The notes under the pieces: model-generated | Database searches by the model: none | What the model was told of the DNA's origin: nothing | What the model saw: only the letters and a program-made list of their open reading frames with translations | Part shown: piece after piece, positions 6,492 through 12,244 of the stretch | Layout: each line of letters starts with the position of its first letter | Numbering within the stretch: the first letter of the stretch is position 1 | Source of the DNA: an uncultured Oscillospiraceae bacterium | GTDB taxonomy: Bacteria > Bacillota > Clostridia > Oscillospirales > Acutalibacteraceae | DNA: 12,244 nucleotides | Assembly: GCA_900543215.1 (NCBI GenBank) | Contig: UQQR01000039.1 | Location: 1 to 12,244, forward strand | Direction: 5' to 3' | Position numbers and translations under genes: made by a program

Positions 6492-7787
6492 ATGTTATAC
6501 AGTGATGTTTCGGTAAATGAAAAGGGACACCTTACCCTTGCGGGATATGACACGGTAGCGCTTGCCGAAAAATACGGCACTCCGCTTTACCTTATGAACG
6601 AGGATAAAATAAGAGCCCGTGTGCGTGAATATAAAAACGCGATGAATAAATATTTTCCGTCGGGCTCCGTTCCCGAATTTGCAAGCAAGGCATTTTGCTG
6701 CAAGCAAATTTACCGTATAATGGCGGATGAGGGAATTGATATTGATGTAGTTTCACCCGGTGAAATTTACACTGCGGTATCGGCAGGCTTTCCGATGGAA
6801 AAAAGCTTTTTCCACGGCAACAACAAAACGGACGCCGATATTGCCTTTGCGATTGAAAACAAGGTCGGTTACTTTGTTGTCGATAATTTGGATGAATTGG
6901 CGGCGCTTAACAGAATTGCCGGTGAAAAGGGCGTTAAACAGAAAATTCTCCTCCGAGTTACGCCCGGTATTGACCCGCATACACACAAAAAAATATCGAC
7001 AGGATCGGTGGAGTCAAAATTCGGTATAGCGATAGAGACAGGTCAGGCGCTTGAAGCGGTCGATGCGGCCTTAGGCCTTAAAAATATAAGGCTTTGCGGT
7101 TACCACTGCCATATCGGCTCGCAAATTTTTGAGTCGGAGCCGTTCGGAACAGCCTCGGAAATAATGTTCGGATTTATAAAGGATACCGCCGAAAAGACGG
7201 AATACAGCCCCGAAATGCTTAATTTAGGCGGCGGTTTCGGAGTAAGATATACTGAAAACGACCCCGAAATAGATTACGAAAAGCGAATCTGCGAGGTCGG
7301 AAAAATTCTTGACCGACAGTGCGAAGAACTTGGTATTCCCGTTCCGAAAATTCTTATGGAGCCGGGCAGAAGCCTTGTAGCCGATGCGGGAATGACACTT
7401 TACACGGTAGGCAGTGTGAAGGAAATACGGGGATATAAAAACTATGTCTCGGTAGACGGCGGAATGACCGATAACCCGAGATTTGCGCTGTACGAATCCC
7501 CCTATACGGTAATTCTGGCGTCAAGGGCAAACGATAAAGCCGATTTTACGGCGGATGTCGCCGGCAGATGCTGCGAATCAGGCGACCTTATAGGCGAGGG
7601 GTTCAAAATGCCGAGACCTGTACGGGGCGAAATTCTGGCAGTCCTTACCACAGGAGCGTACAATTACTCAATGGCGTCGAATTACAACCGTGTCGGCCGT
7701 CCGCCCGTTGTAATGCTTAATTCCGAAAAGGATTATGTTGCGGTTGAGCGTGAAAGCCTTGAGGATATGTGCAGGCTTGATAAATAA
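6492..7787 (+). CDS. lysA: Diaminopimelate decarboxylase
   Basis: 431 residues, normal for LysA. It decarboxylates meso-diaminopimelate to L-lysine. The N-terminal alanine-racemase-like barrel carries FASKAF with PLP lysine Lys66, YHCHIGSQI (204-212), LNLGGGFG (243-250) and MEPGRSLV (289-296). The C-terminal beta domain carries GRCCESGD with Cys361, which reaches the active site of the partner subunit, and GAYNYSMASNYNR with Tyr390. The start ATG has a GGAG site eight bases upstream that overlaps the dapL stop codon. It is the last gene of the lysine operon and is followed at once by a strong terminator. Its co-transcription with dapA, dapF and dapL puts both the cell-wall and the lysine branches under one riboswitch. 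Confidence 0.97.
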   Translation: MLYSDVSVNEKGHLTLAGYDTVALAEKYGTPLYLMNEDKIRARVREYKNAMNKYFPSGSVPEFASKAFCCKQIYRIMADEGIDIDVVSPGEIYTAVSAGFPMEKSFFHGNNKTDADIAFAIENKVGYFVVDNLDELAALNRIAGEKGVKQKILLRVTPGIDPHTHKKISTGSVESKFGIAIETGQALEAVDAALGLKNIRLCGYHCHIGSQIFESEPFGTASEIMFGFIKDTAEKTEYSPEMLNLGGGFGVRYTENDPEIDYEKRICEVGKILDRQCEELGIPVPKILMEPGRSLVADAGMTLYTVGSVKEIRGYKNYVSVDGGMTDNPRFALYESPYTVILASRANDKADFTADVAGRCCESGDLIGEGFKMPRPVRGEILAVLTTGAYNYSMASNYNRVGRPPVVMLNSEKDYVAVERESLEDMCRLDK

Positions 7788-7789
7788 AG

Positions 7790-7819
7790 AAATAACGGAG
7801 CCTTTCGGCTCCGTTATTT
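7790..7819 (+). terminator. Terminator of the dap-lysA operon
   Basis: A 13-bp perfect stem (7790-7802 with 7807-7819, core AACGGAGCC / GGCTCCGTT) closed by a TTTC loop starts three bases after the lysA stop codon. The arm ends in TTATTT, which provides a short U tail, and is then followed by GAGT. Confidence 0.85.
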
Positions 7820-7824
7820 GAGTC

Positions 7825-7852
7825 AAAAAACGACAGGATTATTACCCTGCCG
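7825..7852 (-). terminator. Minus-strand terminator-like hairpin
   Basis: On the minus strand CGGCAGG (7852-7846) pairs with CCTGTCG (7837-7831), with one G-U pair and an eight-base loop, and is followed by a run of six T (7830-7825). The plus strand has an A-C mismatch in the stem and a weak tail, so minus is the likely direction. No minus-strand gene is visible upstream, only a predicted promoter about 50 bases away. Confidence 0.55.
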
Positions 7853-7880
7853 CTTTTAAGCAAAATTAAAGTGTAACTAT

Positions 7881-7908
7881 ATTTTACCGCAAAGTTCGTG
7901 TTTGTCAA
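7881..7908 (-). promoter_or_regulatory. Minus-strand promoter-like sequence between lysA and rlmD
   Basis: On the minus strand a perfect -35 TTGACA (7908-7903) and -10 TAAAAT (7886-7881) are separated by 16 bases. A transcript from near 7874 would run into the hairpin at 7852-7825 after about 20 nt and end near 7825, giving an RNA of about 50 nt. The region is AT-rich, so a chance match is possible. Confidence 0.35.
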
Positions 7909-7952
7909 GCAAAATTTGACCAAATAATGAATTTTTTGCGAATTTTTATCTA

Positions 7953-7983
7953 TTGCACAAAAGAAACAGCTCGGTTTGTGCAA
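7953..7983. repeat. 9-bp inverted repeat upstream of rlmD
   Basis: TTGCACAAA (7953-7961) and TTTGTGCAA (7975-7983) are perfect inverted copies 13 bases apart, ending 34 bases before the rlmD start codon. There is no U run, so it is not a terminator. It may be an operator or a leader hairpin. No clear promoter for rlmD is visible nearby. Confidence 0.5.
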
Positions 7984-8017
7984 CATTAAATTATGTAAAA
8001 GTATATTGGGGTGCGGT

Positions 8018-9676
8018 ATGCAGAAAAACGACGAATATATTATTGAAATAACCGGTTATACTTCCGAGGGAAGCGGAATAGGCCGCGCAGACTCGGTTGC
8101 GGTATTTGTGCCGTCTGCCGCCGCCGGAGATGTACTTAGGGTTAAAATACTTAAGGTCAAAAAGAGCTATGCTTACGGCAAAATAATTGAAATATTAACC
8201 CCGTCACCCTCAAGAACGGAAAATGACTGCGACTCATTTAATCAGTGCGGCGGATGCGTTTACAGACATATAAGCTATGAGGAGGAATGCAGAATAAAGG
8301 CTTTAAAGGTCTATGACGCCGTAAAGCGGATAGGCGGAATAAATATGCCGCCCGAAAACCTGATACCGTCCGAAATGCAAGATCACTACCGCAACAAGGC
8401 GCAGTATCCTGTCTCTCCCGACGGATATCCCGGCTTTTACGCATTTCATTCCCACAGAATAGTAAAATGCAACTCCTGCCCTCTTGAACCCGAAATTTTT
8501 GATAAAATCACAGCCCTTTGCTCCGAGTGGGCGATTAAAAACCGCATCGGCATTTACAATGAAGAAACCCATACCGGACTGTTGCGGCACATATACATAC
8601 GCCTTGCCGAAAAAACAGATGAAATAATGGTATGCCTTGTAATAAACGGTACTTCCCTTCCCTTTGCGGACGAACTTATTGACTGCTTAAAGGAATTGTG
8701 CCGAGGCCGCCTTAAGAGCGTGCAGATAAATATAAACCGTGAAAAGACAAATGTGATACTCGGCAAAAAATGCGTTACTCTATTCGGCTCGCCCTATATT
8801 ACCGATATACTCTGCGGTGTTAAGGTAAGGCTTTCCCCCCTCTCCTTTTATCAGGTGAACCGCGCGACCGCCGAAAGGCTTTATAAAAAAGCCGCGGAAT
8901 ATGCCGAGCCGCAGGGTAAAACCGTACTTGACCTTTATTGCGGCGCAGGTACTATCGGTCTTTCAATGGCGGACAAAGCCGAAAAAATTATCGGCGTGGA
9001 AATTGTGCCGGAGGCGGTAGAAGACGCAAAATTCAACGCAAAGCTTAACGTTACAGAAAATGCGGAATTCTTGTGTTCGGACGCCTCTTATGCGGCGGAG
9101 CGGTTGTCAGAAAACGGAGTCACACCCGATGTAGTTATAGTGGATCCGCCGAGAAAGGGCTGTTCTGCCGAGCTTATTTCCGTTATCACGGAAAAATTCA
9201 AGCCCGAACGAGTGGTTTATGTATCATGCGATCCCGCAACTTTTGCGAGAGACGCAAAGCTGTTCGGCGAAAAGGGGTATACACTCCGTGAATATACTCC
9301 TGTCGATATGTTTCCCCGCACCTCGCATATTGAGACGGTAGTACTGCTTTCCCACAAAAAGCCAGACGGACATATCAACGTAAAAGTTGAGTTTGGTGAG
9401 GGTGAGGGAAAAGTTTCGCTTGATAATATCGCTAAAAGAGCCGAAGAATACAAGCCCAAGGAACGAGTGACCTACAAAATGATAAAGGAGTACATAGAAG
9501 CTAAATACGGCTTCAAAGTACATACCGCATATATCGCAGAGGTAAAGAGAGATTTAGGCTTGCCAATGTATGATGCTCCTAATGCGGTAGAAGAATTGAA
9601 ACAGCCGAGGAAGCATCCGACAGCGGAGAAAGTGGAAGCGATAAAGGATGCATTGAAGTATTTTGAAGTGATTTAA
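8018..9676 (+). CDS. rlmD: 23S rRNA (uracil-C5)-methyltransferase, RlmD/TrmA family, with C-terminal extension
   Basis: 552 residues, about 100 longer than the usual 430-460. It methylates a uridine in 23S rRNA with S-adenosylmethionine; the exact position is inferred from family members. Visible parts are a TRAM-like N-terminus (about 1-62), iron-sulfur cysteines Cys71, Cys77, Cys80 and Cys154, the LSPLSFYQVN motif (272-281), SAM motif VLDLYCGAGTIGL (303-315), VIVDPPRKG (373-381) and YVSCDPATFARD (401-412) with nucleophile Cys404. The body ends at SHIETVVLLS (436-445). A tail of about 100 residues follows (450-552), ending ALKYFEVI. I chose the ATG at 8018 because GGGGTG lies five bases upstream; an in-frame start at 7976 lacks a ribosome binding site. 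In the tail three of five leucines are TTG, and composition drifts toward the AT-rich genes downstream. It may have been supplied by an integrated element. Confidence 0.9.
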   Translation: MQKNDEYIIEITGYTSEGSGIGRADSVAVFVPSAAAGDVLRVKILKVKKSYAYGKIIEILTPSPSRTENDCDSFNQCGGCVYRHISYEEECRIKALKVYDAVKRIGGINMPPENLIPSEMQDHYRNKAQYPVSPDGYPGFYAFHSHRIVKCNSCPLEPEIFDKITALCSEWAIKNRIGIYNEETHTGLLRHIYIRLAEKTDEIMVCLVINGTSLPFADELIDCLKELCRGRLKSVQININREKTNVILGKKCVTLFGSPYITDILCGVKVRLSPLSFYQVNRATAERLYKKAAEYAEPQGKTVLDLYCGAGTIGLSMADKAEKIIGVEIVPEAVEDAKFNAKLNVTENAEFLCSDASYAAERLSENGVTPDVVIVDPPRKGCSAELISVITEKFKPERVVYVSCDPATFARDAKLFGEKGYTLREYTPVDMFPRTSHIETVVLLSHKKPDGHINVKVEFGEGEGKVSLDNIAKRAEEYKPKERVTYKMIKEYIEAKYGFKVHTAYIAEVKRDLGLPMYDAPNAVEELKQPRKHPTAEKVEAIKDALKYFEVI

Positions 9677-9684
9677 TAATGATG

Positions 9685-9720
9685 AGCGTATCATTAAAAA
9701 TAGTGGTACGCTTTTTCTTT
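9685..9720 (+). terminator. Terminator of rlmD
   Basis: An 11-bp stem (9685-9695 with 9702-9712, AGCGTATCATT against AGTGGTACGCT, including two G-U pairs) with an AAAAAT loop lies nine bases past the rlmD stop codon. It is followed by TTTTTCTTT. The good stem and tail support termination. Confidence 0.85.
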
Positions 9721-9746
9721 AAAATATTTGGGAAGCAATATATAAG
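9718..9746 (+). promoter_or_regulatory. Weak promoter candidate for the AbiJ-like gene
   Basis: TTTAAA (9718-9723) and TATAAG (9741-9746) are 17 bases apart, about 30 bases upstream of the start codon. Both hexamers match the consensus only partly. This is the best candidate between the rlmD terminator and the start codon. Confidence 0.3.
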
Positions 9747-9777
9747 TGTTGAATATGCTTGAAAGGAGGAAAATGGA

Positions 9778-11076
9778 GTGAACCGTATTACAGAAATAAC
9801 AAAGCGAGATATTTTAGATTTATTTCAGAATGGATTAGAGATAGACGAATTTTTTCAAACCCGAACCGTTACTTATAATTATTATGGTCGCCTTGAAGAA
9901 ATAGATTTTCTTAAAAGATTATATGATTTGGAGAGAATGCCAAGTTTTGATTCAAGATTTGCAAATGCAGAACAGGATATTTGGCAACATACAGTGAATA
10001 ATGATGATTATCCATACTGCTGGGTTTTTGAAGACAAAAGATTCAATTTACAAGATGGTAGCGATGAAGTATATTTAAAATTTCTTTGTGAAGTATTTCA
10101 CCCTGCTGTTCGATATGATAAGGGATACTGGAAAGAATTTTTAGTGGCAATTAACAAGCTATTACAAAATGACGGTTATGAGATTTACCCTGCTGAGAAA
10201 ATATCCAATCGTGATGTTTATGGATGGAGAATATATCAGCAAGAAGATAATACGTTGTTTATTCCATATTCTCAACGAAATGCAAAGGACATAAAAGCAA
10301 AAAAGATAGTATTGTCCATAAAGCGGAAAGCGAGAAATCAAATTTATCAGTTTCTGGAGCGATATAATATCGTATATCAAGCGACTGACGAAACGGGATG
10401 GAATTATAATACAACAGTAGCTGAGGATGTTTTCAATGAAATAAGGCAATTTTATGTGCCAAAGTGTTATAATGATAAAAAAGAATATGTTGAAACTGCT
10501 GATTTGCAAGCATTCATACTTTCTAATTCTCCATTTTGCGTGTTGGACGCAATAGAGTTTTTTGCGAAACATAGTATCTCAGATGACTTTGAACCACAGA
10601 TTAATGCTATATTAAAACTGAATGAGATACCGTTTCAGCTTTCCAAGGGGAAGCTAATGAATACATTTGATACCCAGATAAATAAAAATTCATTAGTGTC
10701 TGTTCAAGAAGTAGGACTGAAAGAGTTATTACAAGAGGCTTCAAAATATTATGATGAAAACAATTTGCAAATTGCAGTGGAGAAACTTTGGGATGCATTT
10801 GAGAGACTAAAGACATATTACTGCTCATCGACTGTAGATAAGAAGAAATCGGTTAATAAGATTATAATGGATATGGGTAATAATCAACAGCCGTTTTTAG
10901 AATTATTTGAAAAGGAATTTCATGAGCTTACCATACTTGGCAATAATTTTAGAATTCGACACCATGAAACAACAAAAACGGATATTCAGGATAAAAGGCA
11001 TTATGAGTATTTTTATAAGCGATGCTTATCCTTGATTTCAACAGCTATTCAGTATTTGGATGGGCGAGGTTTATAA
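9778..11076 (+). CDS. AbiJ-like protein with HEPN-like C-terminus, probable abortive-infection protein
   Basis: 432 residues, starting at GTG with a strong AAAGGAGG site eight bases upstream; an ATG five bases earlier is in another frame and hits a stop at once. The N-terminal part (about 1-140), with GRLEEIDFLKRLYDLE (37-52), PSFDSRFANAEQDIWQH (55-71) and KFLCEVFHP (101-109), looks like one of the N-terminal domains of AbiJ abortive-infection proteins. The C-terminal part (about 310-430) is helical and carries FRIRHHE (391-397), then a long hydrophobic helix. That layout resembles the R-x(n)-H signature of HEPN RNase domains. No membrane segment or signal peptide is visible. AT-rich composition and codon use differ from the genes to the left, which suggests transfer. 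It is 63 bases upstream of a cyclase-fold gene with no terminator between them. Function and domain names are inferred from resemblance; a toxin RNase is likely but unproven. Confidence 0.65.
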   Translation: MNRITEITKRDILDLFQNGLEIDEFFQTRTVTYNYYGRLEEIDFLKRLYDLERMPSFDSRFANAEQDIWQHTVNNDDYPYCWVFEDKRFNLQDGSDEVYLKFLCEVFHPAVRYDKGYWKEFLVAINKLLQNDGYEIYPAEKISNRDVYGWRIYQQEDNTLFIPYSQRNAKDIKAKKIVLSIKRKARNQIYQFLERYNIVYQATDETGWNYNTTVAEDVFNEIRQFYVPKCYNDKKEYVETADLQAFILSNSPFCVLDAIEFFAKHSISDDFEPQINAILKLNEIPFQLSKGKLMNTFDTQINKNSLVSVQEVGLKELLQEASKYYDENNLQIAVEKLWDAFERLKTYYCSSTVDKKKSVNKIIMDMGNNQQPFLELFEKEFHELTILGNNFRIRHHETTKTDIQDKRHYEYFYKRCLSLISTAIQYLDGRGL

Positions 11077-11139
11077 CAGATACAGCTTTGCGTAATAAAG
11101 AAGTTAAATGAAAAAGGACAATAGTAGAGGTGGATTTTG

Positions 11140-11961
11140 ATGAGTAATGAGCCAAATGGTTTCGCTAAATATTTAGTCATATTTGTAGATATTCTTGGAA
11201 GTCAAAATAGAGTTGATTTTCAAGAGACATATAAAATTAACAAAATTTTTCATGAAGAGCTTGAAAGAAACAAGCAAAATGATATGATGCACACGGTGTA
11301 TTTTAGAAAAATATATACATTTTCTGATTGTGCTTATATTTTCTATGGCTTTAAAGACGGAATATCTGATGAACGTAAAGATGAGGGCGAACTATTTAAA
11401 GTGGCATTGTGTAATTGTGAGCCAATATTTTTACGATTCATTAAAGAAAGAATTCTTTTTAGAGGTGGAATATCTTATGGTGATGCTTATGTTGACCCTT
11501 CAAAAAGTATGTTTTTTGGAGATGCGGTGAATAAAGCGTATAAGATGGAGTCAGAAATAGCAATTCATCCTCGTATTGTTATAGATGATTATATTGCTGA
11601 AGCAGTTTTAGAAAATATATCATCAGTAAAATATAAAATAGTTGCAAAAAACCCTGAATATATATCTATTTTGGGGGCGGGACTGGTTCCTAAAATGCCA
11701 GGAACAGGTGAGGGAATCATTGAACAGGATATTGATGAAAAATATATTTATAATTATCTGCACTTTCCAGAGAATAATATAATCTTGCAGGATTACTATC
11801 TGTCTGGTGAAAGTTTTATAAAAGAGTTAATAGACTTTTGCTTTGAACAAATTGATAGAAATATGAATTATAAAATTATTGATAAGTATTTTTATCTTCA
11901 GAGATTTGCTCAGAATAAATTAGAAAATTTGCTAATGTCATCTGATTGTGATTTGCAATGA
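11140..11961 (+). CDS. Class III nucleotide-cyclase-fold protein, possible defence signal synthase
   Basis: 273 residues from the ATG at 11140, which has GAGGTGG six bases upstream; a TTG three bases earlier is too close to this site. The order of motifs is that of class III adenylyl/guanylyl cyclase domains: VIFVDILGS with metal-ligand candidate Asp17, YTFSDCAYIF with second Asp63, LFRGGISYGDAY (106-117) and FFGDAVNKAYKMESEIAIHPRIVID (125-149). Asn131 is in the place of the transition-state asparagine; the arginine four residues later is a lysine here (Lys135). Single-domain, soluble, with no sensor or membrane domain. Pycsar anti-phage cyclases are proteins of this general kind and size, but many relatives of this fold have no known function. 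It follows the AbiJ/HEPN-like gene with no terminator between, so both probably share an mRNA. The metal aspartates suggest activity; base specificity cannot be read. Confidence 0.6.
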   Translation: MSNEPNGFAKYLVIFVDILGSQNRVDFQETYKINKIFHEELERNKQNDMMHTVYFRKIYTFSDCAYIFYGFKDGISDERKDEGELFKVALCNCEPIFLRFIKERILFRGGISYGDAYVDPSKSMFFGDAVNKAYKMESEIAIHPRIVIDDYIAEAVLENISSVKYKIVAKNPEYISILGAGLVPKMPGTGEGIIEQDIDEKYIYNYLHFPENNIILQDYYLSGESFIKELIDFCFEQIDRNMNYKIIDKYFYLQRFAQNKLENLLMSSDCDLQ

Positions 11962-11995
11962 AAATGATTAAGTAATTATCCTCTTTGAACGCATC

Positions 11996-12050
11996 ATCAC
12001 ATTTTTATGGATTGGTAATTATATTACCTAGTAGATGTGTATAATGTGAT
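11996..12050. repeat. Nested inverted repeats between the cyclase gene and the next gene
   Basis: ATCACATT (11996-12003) and AATGTGAT (12043-12050) are perfect inverted copies. They enclose a second perfect inverted repeat, GGTAAT (12014-12019) and ATTACC (12023-12028), with a three-base loop. No U run follows, so a simple terminator is unlikely. It could be an operator, a cruciform, or part of a mobile-element regulatory region. Confidence 0.5.
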
Positions 12051-12089
12051 TTATTGTATCGTAAATCCAAGAAATGTGAAGTTATAGTT

Positions 12090-12118
12090 TTGACAGTCCT
12101 TTTTTACTATTATACAAT
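12090..12118 (+). promoter_or_regulatory. Predicted sigma-A promoter of the last partial gene
   Basis: A perfect -35 TTGACA (12090-12095) and -10 TACAAT (12113-12118) are separated by 17 bases. Transcription would start near 12125, about 18 nt before the start codon. Confidence 0.75.
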
Positions 12119-12142
12119 GAAGCCAAAGAGGGGGTGTTATTT

Positions 12143-12244
12143 ATGAGAGAACAGAAATATCATATATATTTGGATAGTCACGAAAGAAAACTTTTGATAC
12201 ATAGCCTTGTAGAGTTAAAAAATCAGCTCATTCAGCAAGGCAGA
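12143..12244 (+). CDS. Small conjugative-element-type accessory protein, N-terminal fragment
   Basis: Only 34 codons are present and the gene runs off the right edge. The start ATG has an AGAGGGGGTG site seven bases upstream and a strong promoter. The visible part, with KYHIYLDSHERKLLIHSLVE and then LKNQLIQQGR, is like a family of small hypothetical proteins that recur in Tn916/Tn1549-type conjugative elements of gut Clostridia. I recognise the pattern, not a function. No domain can be named. Its presence argues that the AT-rich region to its left belongs to such an element. Confidence 0.6.
   Translation, partial: MREQKYHIYLDSHERKLLIHSLVELKNQLIQQGR

Larger units (their letters stand above)
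9323..12244 (+). mobile_element. Putative left part of an integrated mobile element at the 3' end of rlmD
   Basis: Boundaries are approximate: the left limit is placed at the SHIETVVLLS codons of rlmD and the right end is outside the window. From about 9680 the sequence is visibly AT-richer and favours codons such as TTA, ATA, AGA and AAT. It carries defence-like cargo and ends in a gene resembling Tn916/Tn1549-type accessory genes. The 3' end of rlmD (rumA/rum) is a known integration site of conjugative elements in streptococci. No integrase, relaxase or paired att site is inside the window, so this remains an inference. Confidence 0.45.

Noticed and set aside
7717..7986. A minus-strand open frame of 89 codons between lysA and rlmD.
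   Set aside because: It overlaps the lysA end and two hairpins, shows no recognisable features, and has no ribosome binding site.
7976..8017. An earlier in-frame start for rlmD.
   Set aside because: No ribosome binding site; the extra residues are unlike the TRAM start, and part lies in the inverted repeat.
11137..11139. A TTG start for the cyclase-fold gene, one codon before the ATG.
   Set aside because: It is only three bases from the ribosome binding site; the ATG at 11140 is better spaced.
9677..12244. CRISPR array, tRNA or insertion sequence in the AT-rich region.
   Set aside because: No regularly spaced repeats, no cloverleaf and no transposase reading frame were found.

Overview
The window suggests a chromosome segment of a low-to-moderate GC Firmicute of the class Clostridia, most like a gut Oscillospiraceae/Ruminococcaceae-type bacterium. 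The grounds are a glmS ribozyme in front of glmS, a lysine riboswitch in front of a diaminopimelate operon, use of the L,L-diaminopimelate aminotransferase shortcut, GGAGG-type ribosome binding sites, sigma-A type promoters and U-tailed terminators. No species can be named from this sequence.

Left part (1-3232, minus strand). The 5' end of guaA (GMP synthase) runs off the left edge. Upstream of it lies glmS, which makes glucosamine-6-phosphate for cell wall and amino sugars. The glmS mRNA has a long leader with a recognisable metabolite-activated glmS ribozyme, followed by two further terminator-like hairpins, the second of which covers the glmS ribosome binding site. Further upstream is a PHP-family phosphatase of the HisJ type (histidine biosynthesis). 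glmS, hisJ and guaA each have a readable promoter.

Middle part (3258-7819, plus strand). A promoter, a lysine riboswitch and a switchable terminator precede the operon dapA-dapF-dapL-lysA. With dapB, which is not in the window, these genes would convert aspartate semialdehyde to meso-diaminopimelate (peptidoglycan) and lysine. Terminal product control is visible at the RNA level: P1 of the riboswitch and the antiterminator compete for one strand. The operon ends in a strong hairpin at 7790-7819. Between lysA and the next gene are a minus-strand promoter and terminator about 50 nt apart, and a 9-bp inverted repeat.

Right part (8018-12244, plus strand). An rlmD/TrmA-family rRNA uracil-C5 methyltransferase has an additional C-terminal tail of about 100 residues. 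Its terminator is followed by a clearly AT-richer segment with different codon use. This segment holds an AbiJ-like protein with a HEPN-like C-terminus, a class III nucleotide-cyclase-fold protein that keeps both metal-binding aspartates, and the start of a small gene that resembles accessory genes of Tn916/Tn1549-type conjugative elements. I interpret this as the left end of an integrated element whose target is the 3' end of rlmD. The HEPN-cyclase pair is a candidate anti-phage module with the logic of a cyclic-nucleotide signalling system. That reading rests on fold-level resemblance and gene order, and is the most interesting unproven point in the window.
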